Part shown: in pieces, positions 9,086 through 17,707 of the stretch | How positions within the stretch are numbered: the first letter of the stretch is position 1 | Layout: every line of letters begins with the position of its first letter | The notes under the pieces: model-generated | Seen by the model: only the letters and a program-made list of their open reading frames with translations | Databases searched by the model: none | What the model was told of the DNA's origin: nothing | Position numbers and translations under genes: made by a program | Source of the DNA: Bacteriovoracaceae bacterium | GTDB taxonomy: Bacteria; Bdellovibrionota; Bacteriovoracia; Bacteriovoracales; Bacteriovoracaceae | Direction of reading: 5' to 3' | Assembly (NCBI GenBank): GCA_947446575.1 | Contig: CANFHC010000002.1 | Span: 62,001 to 126,000 of the forward strand | DNA length: 64,000 nt

Positions 9086-9910
9086 TTGCAAAACACAGAA
9101 GCAACGCCTGAAACTAAACATAATTCTGATCCTAATTTAGAATACGATGATATTAACGCTCGTGGTTCTTCAAAGTCTGGTTTTGGAAAAATTATTGAAA
9201 ATGTTTTTCGCAAATTTCAAACTGTGGGCTTTTTATTTTTTTTAGTTCCCGTTATCCTTGTTTGTGTTTTTTGCTTGGCCGTCTCCCTCACACCTGGAAT
9301 TATGCTGGTTAATTGGATTGGAGTAGAAGTTGCGACTCAAGGGCTTCTTATTAAATCGTTTGCCTACGGCCTTGGTCTCTCATTTGGTTTTTTAGCTTTT
9401 ATCTTAACTCTCATCACTATCGTCCCTATAATGAATTTTCCAATTCTCCCTTTTGTAAAAGCGTATAGAGGAGCATGGTTTTCGATTGAATCAATTCCTT
9501 GGTACTACCACAATGCTCTTACATACCTCGTTCGTTATACAATTTTAGATTTAATAACTCCCTCTCCACTGAATGTTTATTTCTTTAAAATGATGGGAAT
9601 GAAAGTTGGTAAAGGAGTTATGATCAATACATCAAATGTTTCCGATCCATGTTTAATTATCCTAGAAGATTATGTAACAATCGGTGGCTCTGTTTATATG
9701 ATGGCCCATTATGGAATGAAGGGTTTTCTTATTATAGACAAATTGCATATTAAAAAAGGTGCGATGGTAGGTCTTGCTGCAAAACTTTTAGGTGGAGTCA
9801 CGATTGGAGAAAAAGCAGTAGTTGCTCCAAACGTAGCAGTTCTTCCTAAGACTGTTATTAAGCCGGGGGAAAAATACGGCATGCCAGCAGCTCCAGTTAA
9901 TCCTACCTAA
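9086..9910 (+). CDS. Membrane-anchored LbH (hexapeptide-repeat) acyltransferase-like protein
   Basis: The N-terminal half has a polar tail of about 45 residues and two hydrophobic segments (about 50-78 and 88-120). The C-terminal half carries left-handed beta-helix hexapeptide repeats, seen as VGKGVMI, LEDYVTIGG, IKKGAMVG, IGEKAVVAPNVAV and ending with GMPAAPVNP. This layout resembles the terminal region of Pls/PosA-type NRPS-like proteins, where LbH segments are fused to membrane helices. The start is TTG with AAGGA 6 bases upstream. The 3' end overlaps the convergent photolyase gene by 8 bases. The substrate and any acyl transfer activity are unproven. Confidence 0.75.
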   Translation: MQNTEATPETKHNSDPNLEYDDINARGSSKSGFGKIIENVFRKFQTVGFLFFLVPVILVCVFCLAVSLTPGIMLVNWIGVEVATQGLLIKSFAYGLGLSFGFLAFILTLITIVPIMNFPILPFVKAYRGAWFSIESIPWYYHNALTYLVRYTILDLITPSPLNVYFFKMMGMKVGKGVMINTSNVSDPCLIILEDYVTIGGSVYMMAHYGMKGFLIIDKLHIKKGAMVGLAAKLLGGVTIGEKAVVAPNVAVLPKTVIKPGEKYGMPAAPVNPT

Positions 9911-11321
9911 TCGCTTTATACATGGCGAGTGCCTTATCCTTTTGTCCCTTATAGGCGACAATAGGATGAGGATAATCCGATCCAATAAAACATTTTGCTT
10001 CTACCTGCTCGACCATATCTGATTCATGAGGATAATGAATTTGTTTATTGGAGAATAAACTTAATTCAGGACACCAGTCGCGAATAAAAATTCCGTCCGG
10101 ATCAAATTTTTCAGATTGATTATAAGGATTAAAAATGCGGAAGTAGGGTTGAGCATCAACACCAGTTGAAGCAGACCACTGCCAACCACCATTGTTGGCG
10201 GCTAAATCAAAGTCGAGAAGTTTTTCTGCAAAATAGCGCTCTCCCAATCTCCAATCGATGAGTAATGTTTTAGTGAGAAAACTTGCCACTACCATTCGAA
10301 GACGATTATGCATTAAACCCGTTTCATTCAAGCAGCGCATGGCCGCATCGACAATGGGATAACCGGTTTCACCTTCGCACCAAGATTTAAAATCAGCTTT
10401 GCTACCAAGCCAAATAATTTGATCGTATTCTAATTTAAAAGAGTGCGTTTCAACTTTGGGATACACATCTAAAATGACTTGATAAAAATCTCTCCAAATA
10501 AGTTCTGAAAGCCAAGTGGATGCTCCCTCATTAGATTTTTCAAGACTCGCACGAATCATATCGCGGATCGATAGATTGCCCATGCGGATATATGTTGAGA
10601 GGTTAGATGTTTGATTAAGAGCTGGAATATCGCGCGCCTCTTTATAATTGTGCATGTGTTTTTTAAATTGTGACAAAAGACCCATTGCCTCAGTTGTTCC
10701 ACCTTTTAAGACACAAGTGATTTCTTCAAACCCAATAGTATTCATCCAATTTTTTTTGTTGATTGAATTGGGATTATTGAATTTTGCCATTTTTTTGAGG
10801 ACACAATTAAAATTGGGCACAACAGATTCTTGCGCACGAAAAGTTTCGAGCCATTTATTTTTATAAGGAGTAAAAACTTTATAAATTTCCCGCTTTCCAT
10901 TCAAAACTTCTTGTTTTTCATAGAAGACATGATCTTTGAATGAAAAAACGGAAATTTTATTTTTCTCTAACGTTTTTGTGACACTCTCATCTCGTTTTTT
11001 TGCGTAAGGTTCATAGTCGCGGTTAAAATAGAGACCATCGACTTTTAATTCCAGAGCTAGTTCAGGAATAATTTTTGCTGGATCACCATATTTAATTATA
11101 AGACTTGAACCCACTTCATTTAAGAGGGATTCAATTTCTTTGAGTGAATCAAAAATAAAAGTGAGCCTGCGGTCTTTTTTATTTTTTAATTTAGTTAAAA
11201 TCAGCTCATCAAAGACAAAAACCAAAAAGGTCTCATCTGCATTTTTTAATGCCTGAGAAAGAGCATAGTGATCGTGCAGCCTTAAATCGCGTCTTATCCA
11301 GCAAAGATTTTTTGAAGACAT
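9903..11321 (-). CDS. phrB: Deoxyribodipyrimidine photolyase (class I CPD photolyase)
   Basis: Light-driven repair of UV-induced cyclobutane pyrimidine dimers. The N-terminal antenna-binding Rossmann domain begins CWIRRDLRLHDHYAL. The FAD-binding helical domain holds TSNLSTYIRMGNLSIRD, ELIWRDFYQ, GYPIVDAAMRCL, MHNRLRM and the block NNGGWQWSASTGVDAQPYFR. The Trp residues needed for electron transfer to FAD are present in these blocks. Length 472 equals E. coli PhrB. It follows the SDR39U1 epimerase by 2 bases on the same strand, divergent from a MerR regulator, which is the usual neighbourhood of light-responsive LitR/CarH regulons. Confidence 0.94.
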   Translation of the reverse strand: MSSKNLCWIRRDLRLHDHYALSQALKNADETFLVFVFDELILTKLKNKKDRRLTFIFDSLKEIESLLNEVGSSLIIKYGDPAKIIPELALELKVDGLYFNRDYEPYAKKRDESVTKTLEKNKISVFSFKDHVFYEKQEVLNGKREIYKVFTPYKNKWLETFRAQESVVPNFNCVLKKMAKFNNPNSINKKNWMNTIGFEEITCVLKGGTTEAMGLLSQFKKHMHNYKEARDIPALNQTSNLSTYIRMGNLSIRDMIRASLEKSNEGASTWLSELIWRDFYQVILDVYPKVETHSFKLEYDQIIWLGSKADFKSWCEGETGYPIVDAAMRCLNETGLMHNRLRMVVASFLTKTLLIDWRLGERYFAEKLLDFDLAANNGGWQWSASTGVDAQPYFRIFNPYNQSEKFDPDGIFIRDWCPELSLFSNKQIHYPHESDMVEQVEAKCFIGSDYPHPIVAYKGQKDKALAMYKAIR

Positions 11322-11323
11322 AT

Positions 11324-12244
11324 TTATTTTCTTTTAAAAATAGCATCGAGGGCCTGGTTTATAGTTGGGTATTTAAACTGAAAACCTAATTCAGGTAGTC
11401 GTTTTGATATAACGGCTTGTGAATCAAGAATCACTGTCGACATCTCCCCAAATGCTAACTTCAATGGAATTGTTGGCACTGGAATTATTGTTGGACGATG
11501 AAGAGCGTGACCCAAGGCTTTTGTGAAATCAAAATTATTTACTGGATTGGGAGCAGTTGCATTGATGACACCATTATAGTTTTCGTTTGCAACGGCAGCA
11601 AGATAAAGATTAACTAAATCATCTCTGTGAATCCAACTCATCATTTGGTTGCCATCTCCAATTGGACCACCGAGACCGATTATAAACGGAGGGAGCATTT
11701 TTTTGAGTGCGCCATCATCTTTTTCTAAAACAACGGCTGTGCGAATAAGAACTCGTCGTTTTGATTTTGTAAGTTTTGAACTTGCTTCTTCCCACTGGGC
11801 ACAAAGATCTGCCAAAAATGAGTGAGCAGCTGGAGTTTCTTCATTTAATGTACTGGGTTTATTAACAGGATAAATTCCCACCGCAGAAGCAGAAATAAAA
11901 AAATCTAAAGGAGATTTTAAATTATCGTCTAGAAGTTTAACTAAATTTAAAGTTGAATCAACTCTTGATTGTTTTAATTTTATTTTTTGATCAGCACTCC
12001 ATCTTTTTGCACCAATATTTTCACCCATTAAATTAATGACGCCATTAATTCCTTCAATTGACTCTAATGGTGGAAGCTCTAGATTATTGGTCCACAAAAA
12101 TGCTTTTACCCGATCATCTGGGAATATTTTTTTCGCCTTAGAAATATCGCGAGTAAGTACATTGATTTCATGCCCTTCAGTTAATAGCCTTTTTGTCAGC
12201 TCATGCCCTACAAAGCCAGTGGCCCCAGTTATTAGAATTTTCAT
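11324..12244 (-). CDS. TIGR01777-type NAD-dependent epimerase (SDR39U1/YfcH)
   Basis: Extended SDR of the YfcH/SDR39U1 family. The nucleotide-binding loop is ITGATGFVGHEL (residues 4-15); the family blocks GVINLMGENIGAKRWS, SASAVGIYP and the C-terminal LGHALHRPTIIPVPTIPLKLAFGEM are present. Length 306 is standard. The reaction is not known for bacterial members. It heads the unit with phrB (2-base gap), and in many bacteria the same pair lies beside a LitR-type MerR regulator. GGAG lies about 8 bases before the ATG, and a TAGACA element (minus strand) overlaps this leader, placing a possible operator at the ribosome-binding region. Confidence 0.85.
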   Translation of the reverse strand: MKILITGATGFVGHELTKRLLTEGHEINVLTRDISKAKKIFPDDRVKAFLWTNNLELPPLESIEGINGVINLMGENIGAKRWSADQKIKLKQSRVDSTLNLVKLLDDNLKSPLDFFISASAVGIYPVNKPSTLNEETPAAHSFLADLCAQWEEASSKLTKSKRRVLIRTAVVLEKDDGALKKMLPPFIIGLGGPIGDGNQMMSWIHRDDLVNLYLAAVANENYNGVINATAPNPVNNFDFTKALGHALHRPTIIPVPTIPLKLAFGEMSTVILDSQAVISKRLPELGFQFKYPTINQALDAIFKRK

Positions 12245-12257
12245 CGTGTCCTACTCC

Positions 12258-12347
12258 TGTCTAAATTATTCTTAAGTGATTATAGTTTTAAGTTCTATTT
12301 TTACCTAACAGACAATGCTACTATGCTTCTAGACAACAAATAGACGA
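12258..12347. promoter_or_regulatory. Candidate MerR/CarH-type operator repeats in divergent promoter region
   Basis: The hexamer TAGACA occurs on the minus strand at 12258-12263 and on the plus strand at 12330-12335. A near copy, TAGACG, starts 11 bases further at 12341, and a shorter AGACAA lies at 12310, 21 bases before the AGACAA at 12331. Spacings of 11 and 21 put the copies on one face of the helix. CarH-type regulators are known to bind tandem 11-bp repeats of the form nTnnaCAn; cTagaCAa at 12329 and the minus-strand copy match this. Whether the adjacent regulator binds here is inference. Confidence 0.4.
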
Positions 12348-12362
12348 TTTTTTAGGAAAACA

Positions 12363-13316
12363 ATGTTGAATACGTCTTACACTATCCAAATGGCCTCGAA
12401 AATTTCAGGCGTTGGCGTTCATACCATTAGAGCGTGGGAAAAAAGATATAAAGCACTCGTGCCCAATAGAGACTCTGCTGGTCATAGAACTTATACCAAA
12501 ACAGATATAGAAAAACTAATGCTTTTAAGTGAATTGTGTTTACTTGGATTCACAATTTCTAAAGTCGCTCAACTTAGTATACCCGAGCTTAAAGACTCAC
12601 TTAAAAGTTTGGGAAAAACATCAGCTGATATTGACTCAGCCGAATTTAATCTTGTTCAAGATAAACCTAGCATTGATTCTACCCAATCGATGGGCATTTT
12701 AATGTTTGCAATGCGTGCCTATAAACTCGACGTGGTTCATCAGGAATTAGGAAAATTAAAAACTTTGGTTTCAAGTCGCGATATGGCTTTTAATTTAATT
12801 TTACCTCTGATTTTAGAGATTCAGGATTTAGCAAAAAAAGGGATCTTTACAAAAATTCAAATTGAATCTGCTCATGGATTACTCGCAAGTCACGCGGGGC
12901 ACGGTCTGTATAAACATAAAGAAACACGAGAAAGAAGCTCACTCAATGTAGTTGTGAGTGGAATTGAAGGGGAAGGCGCGGTTATTTCTACTATGGTTGC
13001 GGGACTAATTATCAATCATTATGGATTCAACTTTAGTTTTTTAGGAGCTCAAGTATCACTAGAAGTTCTCTTAGAATCTCTCCATTTCCTCCAGGCCAAT
13101 TTAGTCATTCTTAATGCCACGACAGCTGTTCAAAATTTTGGTGTCTCTCATGTTCATTCTTATTTGGAAAAACTTTTGGGAAAAATTCCTACTGGAATTG
13201 AAATTCTCGTTTTGGGGAATTTTGAATTAGAGCTTGAAAAAATTCCCGGCAAGCGCATAAGTTTTGTTAAAAACTACCAAGCGCTCGACGAGTTTTTAGA
13301 AAAAAAATCACAATAG
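12363..13316 (+). CDS. MerR-family regulator with degenerate B12-binding-like domain (CarH/LitR-like)
   Basis: Residues 5-75 form a MerR winged helix (TIQMASKISGVGVHTIRAWE, RDSAGHRTYTKTDIEKL). Residues 110-185 form a helical bundle and 193-317 a Rossmann-like domain, the layout of adenosylcobalamin photoreceptors of the CarH/LitR family. The signature residues are altered, however. The DxHxxG loop that holds the lower axial His reads EGEGAVIS (202-209) with no His, and the Wx9EH capping motif of the helical bundle has no Trp, with Glu-Ser in place of Glu-His. Like B12-independent variants, it may act without cobalamin. It is divergent from the epimerase/photolyase pair, which it probably controls. 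Confidence 0.8.
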   Translation: MLNTSYTIQMASKISGVGVHTIRAWEKRYKALVPNRDSAGHRTYTKTDIEKLMLLSELCLLGFTISKVAQLSIPELKDSLKSLGKTSADIDSAEFNLVQDKPSIDSTQSMGILMFAMRAYKLDVVHQELGKLKTLVSSRDMAFNLILPLILEIQDLAKKGIFTKIQIESAHGLLASHAGHGLYKHKETRERSSLNVVVSGIEGEGAVISTMVAGLIINHYGFNFSFLGAQVSLEVLLESLHFLQANLVILNATTAVQNFGVSHVHSYLEKLLGKIPTGIEILVLGNFELELEKIPGKRISFVKNYQALDEFLEKKSQ

Positions 13317-13317
13317 C

Positions 13318-13803
13318 TTAAAGAATTTTTTTTATATCTTTTAGAATATCTTTTGGTTTATCAGTGGGGGCGTATCGAGCGTGTGGCACACCATCTTTAT
13401 CCACTAAAAATTTTGTAAAATTCCACTTCACTGCTTTTGAGCCTAAAATTCCAGGCAATGACTCTTTTAAAAAAGTATAAACCGGAGCAGCTGCATCTCC
13501 GTTTACATCTATTTTTAAAAATAGAGGAAAACTGACATCATATGAAAGGCTGCAGAAATTTTTAATTTCTTCTGCATCTCCTGGTTCTTGAGCACCAAAC
13601 TGGTTGCAAGGAAAGGCCAGGATTTCTAAGCCTTGATCTTTATACTCGCGATAGATTTCTTCAAGGTCTTTATATTGGGGGGTAAATCCACACTTAGAGG
13701 CTACATTAACAATTAGAAGAGTTTTTCCTTTGTATTGTGCCAAGGAAGTTGTTTTGCCTTCGATATTTTTAACTTCAAAATCATATATGGTTTTACTTGT
13801 CAT
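13318..13803 (-). CDS. Glutathione peroxidase family thiol peroxidase
   Basis: Reduces hydrogen or organic peroxides using thioredoxin or glutathione. The peroxidatic Cys38 is in NVASKCGFTPQY, followed by the family blocks LAFPCNQFGAQEPG (with a second Cys, suggesting a thioredoxin-type 2-Cys cycle) and WNFTKFLVDKDG. There is no signal peptide, so it is cytoplasmic. Length 161 is normal for bacterial BtuE/Gpx. It is convergent with the MerR regulator with a 1-base gap, and may belong to the same oxidative/light stress neighbourhood. Confidence 0.92.
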   Translation of the reverse strand: MTSKTIYDFEVKNIEGKTTSLAQYKGKTLLIVNVASKCGFTPQYKDLEEIYREYKDQGLEILAFPCNQFGAQEPGDAEEIKNFCSLSYDVSFPLFLKIDVNGDAAAPVYTFLKESLPGILGSKAVKWNFTKFLVDKDGVPHARYAPTDKPKDILKDIKKIL

Positions 13804-13883
13804 AATATTCTCCTTTTTACTTTAAAAAATTGTAGGCCAAGAATATGATAGATCATAGAGAAAATGAAGGTGAGAGGGAAATT

Positions 13884-14600
13884 ATGACAAACGCAATAGA
13901 AGTCAGTGGCGTAAAAAAATCTTATGGACCAGATTTTTCACTTCATGACGTAAATTTAAATGTTGAAAGTGGAAAGATCTTTGCTCTTTTGGGCCCTAAC
14001 GGTGCCGGTAAAACCACATTAATAAAATTAATGCTCAGTTTAATGCACACTGACGCTGGTAGCATTAACATTAATGGAATTCCATCCACCGATTCAACTT
14101 CGCGTAATGGAGTTGCCTTTTTACCTGAGAAATTTAGTTTTTTTCCATTCTATACTATTCGCGGTGTTTTAGAATTTTTTGGAACGATGAAAGGATTAAA
14201 GGGGCAAGACTTAAAAGATCAAATAGATAATGCTCTAAAAGAATTGGATATAACTGAATTGCAAAATAGAAAATTGCAGTCTTTATCAAAAGGCCAAGTG
14301 CAAAGAACAGGGCTTGCGAGCTTATTAATTGGTGACAATCAGTTATTAATCCTAGATGAACCTTTCTCAGGTTTAGATCCCATAGGTATGCGTGAGCTTA
14401 AAGATATTTTACGCAGACAAAGAGAAATGGGGAAAACCATTTTTCTAAACTCTCATATTCTTTCAGAAATGGAGCTTATCTGTGATGACGTCGCCATTTT
14501 AAATAAGGGAGAAATTCTTTTTAATGGAAGTGTGAAAAGTATTTTAGAGAAAGGGAATTCTCTAGAAGATTTCTTTTATCAGTTAGTAAGTAAAAAATAA
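13884..14600 (+). CDS. ABC transporter ATP-binding protein
   Basis: ATPase subunit paired with the ABC-2 permease that follows 11 bases downstream. Walker A is GPNGAGKTTLIK, the signature LSKGQVQRTG (LSGGQ with Lys at position 3), Walker B LLILDEPFSGLDP, and the switch His in FLNSHILSEME. An in-frame ATG lies 39 bases upstream (13845), but GAGAGGG sits 5 bases before the ATG at 13884, which is therefore preferred and gives 238 residues. The subfamily resembles NatA/YhbE-type exporters. The operon continues into the carbamoyltransferase, so the cargo may be a carbamoylated product, but that is a guess from context. Confidence 0.9.
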   Translation: MTNAIEVSGVKKSYGPDFSLHDVNLNVESGKIFALLGPNGAGKTTLIKLMLSLMHTDAGSININGIPSTDSTSRNGVAFLPEKFSFFPFYTIRGVLEFFGTMKGLKGQDLKDQIDNALKELDITELQNRKLQSLSKGQVQRTGLASLLIGDNQLLILDEPFSGLDPIGMRELKDILRRQREMGKTIFLNSHILSEMELICDDVAILNKGEILFNGSVKSILEKGNSLEDFFYQLVSKK

Positions 14601-14611
14601 GGAAAAAAGAT

Positions 14612-15442
14612 ATGCAAGATTTAAAAAGTGCTCAATGGATGGCCCTCATTAAAGATACTATTTTAAAAGAGCTAAGAAGCAAAACGTTAATTTTTATTTT
14701 TATTGCAACAACGTTAATGATTTTTTTAGCTCACGCACTCTTAAAGATGTTTGCTAACAGCACGGACCCTAATTCAGCTGCTCCCATGCTAGTGAATGCG
14801 GCAAATAGTTTAAGTTATATGTTTTGGACAATTAATATTATGAGTGTGATCATCGCAGCTGTTTTTGGCATAAGTGCAGTTAGATCAGATTTTAGAGAAA
14901 AAATCATTTATCAGTATTTAACTTTTCCTATATCACGCACTCAGTATATGCTCGGACGCATTTTTGGAGCGTGGATTTTGGTTTATGGTTATTATCTTTA
15001 CGCTTATATCTTATCGGCTATTTTATTTTCTGTGGCGACTCACTCACTTGCTCTAACGTGGGGACACTTGGCAAGCATTCTCTTAATGGGGCTCTATTTA
15101 TTCTTAGTGATTTTTATTTCTTTTATCTACTCACTTTTTGCAGGGAAGATTGGATCATTTTTAATGGTATTAGCTTCCGTTTTAATTATTTCCCTTTCGA
15201 CTGAATCGATGAGAAATCTAGAATACGCTGAGTATTTTAAAAATTTTAGTTTTTTTAGATTGCTTGGAATGATTGTTTATTTTTTCATTCCTCGCATAAA
15301 TTATATTACTGAAACGGCTAATGCATTAATGTTCAAAGAGCCAATGCGCTTAAATATTTCTTTGGAGACATTACACCTAGTGGCCACAACTTCTTTTTTT
15401 ATTTTTCTAGCAGATAGAATCGTTAAGAGAAAGAATTTTTGA
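14612..15442 (+). CDS. ABC-2 type transporter permease
   Basis: Integral membrane subunit of the exporter formed with the preceding ATPase. Six hydrophobic segments can be seen: about 28-48, 72-92, 118-142, 150-172, 178-195 and 245-268. The N-terminal region has the usual amphipathic KDTILKELRSKTLIF, and the loop VRSDFREKIIYQYLTFPISR is the coupling segment typical of ABC-2 permeases. Length 276 is normal. It is followed after 10 bases by the carbamoyltransferase. Substrate unknown. Confidence 0.87.
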   Translation: MQDLKSAQWMALIKDTILKELRSKTLIFIFIATTLMIFLAHALLKMFANSTDPNSAAPMLVNAANSLSYMFWTINIMSVIIAAVFGISAVRSDFREKIIYQYLTFPISRTQYMLGRIFGAWILVYGYYLYAYILSAILFSVATHSLALTWGHLASILLMGLYLFLVIFISFIYSLFAGKIGSFLMVLASVLIISLSTESMRNLEYAEYFKNFSFFRLLGMIVYFFIPRINYITETANALMFKEPMRLNISLETLHLVATTSFFIFLADRIVKRKNF

Positions 15443-15452
15443 AAAATATTAA

Positions 15453-17219
15453 ATGTATATACTAGGGCTTTCTTGTTTTTATCACGATAGCGCAGCCGTC
15501 TTGCTTCTTGATGGCCGCATAATCGCTGCCGTCGAAGAAGAGCGCTTTACTCGCAAAAAACACGATCAAGCTTTTCCGGTGCAATCAATTGAGTATTGCC
15601 TTAATCTTGCGGGGATAACTCTCGACGAAGTAGGGGCCGTCGTCTTTTATGATAAGCCTCTGTTAAAATTTGATCGTTTGCTTGAAACTTATTTTGCCCG
15701 AGCTCCTTTGGGGCTAAAGTCATTTTTACTGGCCATGCCAGTATGGCTTAAAGAAAAAATTTATTTTAAAAAAATTCTTCGTGATGCTCTTAAAAAATTC
15801 TCAGATCAGACTCCTAAATTATATTTCAGCGAACATCACCTCTCACATGCTGCATCGGCTTTTTATCCCTCTCCTTATAAAGAAGCTGCGATTTTATGCA
15901 TTGATGGAGTCGGAGAGTGGGCGACAACAAGTGGATGGTATGGAGAGGGAAATACAATTAAGCCTCTTTTTGAAATTCATTTCCCTCATTCTCTTGGACT
16001 TTTTTATTCAGCCTTCACTGGATTTCTGGGTTTTAAAGTCAATTCAGGTGAATATAAAATAATGGGGCTAGCACCCTTCGGAAAACCAGAATTCGTTGAT
16101 CTCATTCTAAAAGAACTCATTCATTTTAATGCTGATGGAAGTTTTCAATTAAACTTAGAGTATTTTGATTTTACTCATGAACATGAAATGGTAACAAAGA
16201 AGTTCGCTGAACTCTTTGGTCATCCGGCCAAAATGGCAGAAGATGAAATATCTGAATTTCACAAAAATTTGGCAGCTTCTCTTCAAGCAGTATCAGAGAT
16301 GGCCGTGCTAAAACTAGCAGCACAAATAAAAAAATTAACTGGATCAGAAAATCTTGTCATGGCCGGCGGAGTCGCCTTAAATTGCGTTGCCAACGGGAAG
16401 TTAAAAGCGAGTGGTCTCTTTAAAAAGATTTGGGTTCAACCAGCTTCAGGTGACTCCGGCGGCGCTTTAGGTGCTGCCATGGCCTTTACTTATTTAGAAA
16501 ATAAGACCCCTCGAATAATTGAATCTAACTCTCAGCTCGGGTCTCTTTTAGGTCCAGAATTTAAAATTGAGCATATCAAATTATTCTTAGATACAATGAA
16601 TGTTCAATTTCACGAATACCAATCTAATTCAGAATTAGATTTGGAAATTAGCCGAGAGATAATGAAAGGTAGTGTTGTAGGCTTGTTTCAAGGACGAATG
16701 GAGTTTGGTCCTAGGGCCTTAGGATCAAGATCCATTATTGGCGATCCCCGTTTTCCTAAAATGCAATCAATCATGAATTTAAAAATAAAAAAGCGAGAGT
16801 CGTTCAGACCTTTTGCACCAGCTGTTTTAGCAGATTGTGTAGAAGATTATTTTCATTGGGATCAAACGACTGCTTCTCCCTATATGCTTTTTACAACTCA
16901 GGTAAAAAATAAAATTCCACTTCCTGCCGTCACTCACGTTGATGGTTCAGCAAGATTGCAAGTCGTAGATGAAAAAATTCATCCACGATTCTATGCACTT
17001 CTTAAAACCTTTTACCAAGAATCCGGATGCCCAGTTATCATCAATACTTCTTTCAACGTTCGAGGTGAACCCATAGTGGCCCGTCCCAGCGAAGCACTCA
17101 ATTGTTTTATGACGACCGATATGGACATCTTAGTATTAGAGAATTTTTTATTAAAAAAATCTGAGCAATCAGAAGCGACCCTCGCGCGCGATTGGGTAAA
17201 TGCCTATGTCAAAGACTAG
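15453..17219 (+). CDS. NodU/CmcH-family O-carbamoyltransferase
   Basis: Transfers a carbamoyl group from carbamoyl phosphate, through carbamoyl-adenylate, to a hydroxyl of a sugar or other small molecule. The start LGLSCFYHDSAAVLL is diagnostic. The Kae1/YrdC-like metal site is visible as EHHLSHAASAFYPSP; GGVALNCVANGKL and the C-terminal GRMEFGPRALGSRSII and PVIINTSFNVRGEP complete the family. Length 588 matches NodU and TobZ. The 3' end overlaps the SxtJ-like gene. Upstream are ABC transporter genes. The acceptor is unknown; a surface glycan or an exported small molecule fits the context. Confidence 0.93.
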   Translation: MYILGLSCFYHDSAAVLLLDGRIIAAVEEERFTRKKHDQAFPVQSIEYCLNLAGITLDEVGAVVFYDKPLLKFDRLLETYFARAPLGLKSFLLAMPVWLKEKIYFKKILRDALKKFSDQTPKLYFSEHHLSHAASAFYPSPYKEAAILCIDGVGEWATTSGWYGEGNTIKPLFEIHFPHSLGLFYSAFTGFLGFKVNSGEYKIMGLAPFGKPEFVDLILKELIHFNADGSFQLNLEYFDFTHEHEMVTKKFAELFGHPAKMAEDEISEFHKNLAASLQAVSEMAVLKLAAQIKKLTGSENLVMAGGVALNCVANGKLKASGLFKKIWVQPASGDSGGALGAAMAFTYLENKTPRIIESNSQLGSLLGPEFKIEHIKLFLDTMNVQFHEYQSNSELDLEISREIMKGSVVGLFQGRMEFGPRALGSRSIIGDPRFPKMQSIMNLKIKKRESFRPFAPAVLADCVEDYFHWDQTTASPYMLFTTQVKNKIPLPAVTHVDGSARLQVVDEKIHPRFYALLKTFYQESGCPVIINTSFNVRGEPIVARPSEALNCFMTTDMDILVLENFLLKKSEQSEATLARDWVNAYVKD

Positions 17220-17583
17220 CACGAATAGAAATTTTGGTTTTATCATGACTGGAGGTTTTCTAGTCTTAGGTTTTATTATTCCATTTATAAAGCATAGACC
17301 CGCTCATCTTTGGTTAATTTCTCTATCTTTGGTTTTTTTACTCTTTGCTTTTTTTGCTCCGACACTTTTGGAAAAGCCACGCATTCTATGGCTAAAGTTG
17401 GGACATAATTTAGGAATAATCAATACGCGCTTACTTTTTACATTTATCTACTTGAGTCTGTTTAGTTTAGTCCATTTTATTTTTATTATTTTGAGACGAG
17501 ATAAACTCAAGAGTGTTTGGAAAAAATATCCAAGTACATTACAACAAAAAAATGAGATCTCTTCTTTTTGTGATCCCTTCTAA
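17200..17583 (+). CDS. SxtJ-family small membrane protein
   Basis: Three to four hydrophobic segments with the family pattern FGFIMTGGFLVLGF, LFAFFAPTLLEKPRILWLKL and GIINTRLLFTFIYLSLFS. This matches SxtJ, the unknown protein that accompanies the carbamoyltransferase SxtI in saxitoxin clusters and occurs beside NodU-type carbamoyltransferases in many bacteria. The gene overlaps the carbamoyltransferase by 20 bases, or by 14 if the ATG at 17206 is used. The partner usually found after it, a ~50-residue DUF5989 protein, is not intact here. Function unknown; the close linkage suggests a membrane partner of the carbamoylation step. Confidence 0.82.
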   Translation: MPMSKTSTNRNFGFIMTGGFLVLGFIIPFIKHRPAHLWLISLSLVFLLFAFFAPTLLEKPRILWLKLGHNLGIINTRLLFTFIYLSLFSLVHFIFIILRRDKLKSVWKKYPSTLQQKNEISSFCDPF

Positions 17584-17707
17584 AAAACCTATCCCTTAAA
17601 TAACTTACTATTATCTATTCAATATTTTTTTTTGTATTTATCAATTAACAATGGCCAAGCTTTCTTTATGAGCAAACAATCTTTGCAGACTTCTTGGAGC
17701 GCAATAG

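Noticed and set aside
17651-17671. Possible DUF5989 remnant after the SxtJ-like gene (ATG reading MAKLSL then stop)
   Set aside because: Six residues match how that family begins, and it occurs in the right place, but such a short match is expected by chance and nothing hydrophobic follows in any frame.
17678-17695. Inverted copy of the AAGTCTGCAAAG element of 62488-62499
   Set aside because: Only about 13 bases match; several such chance pairs are expected in a window this size.
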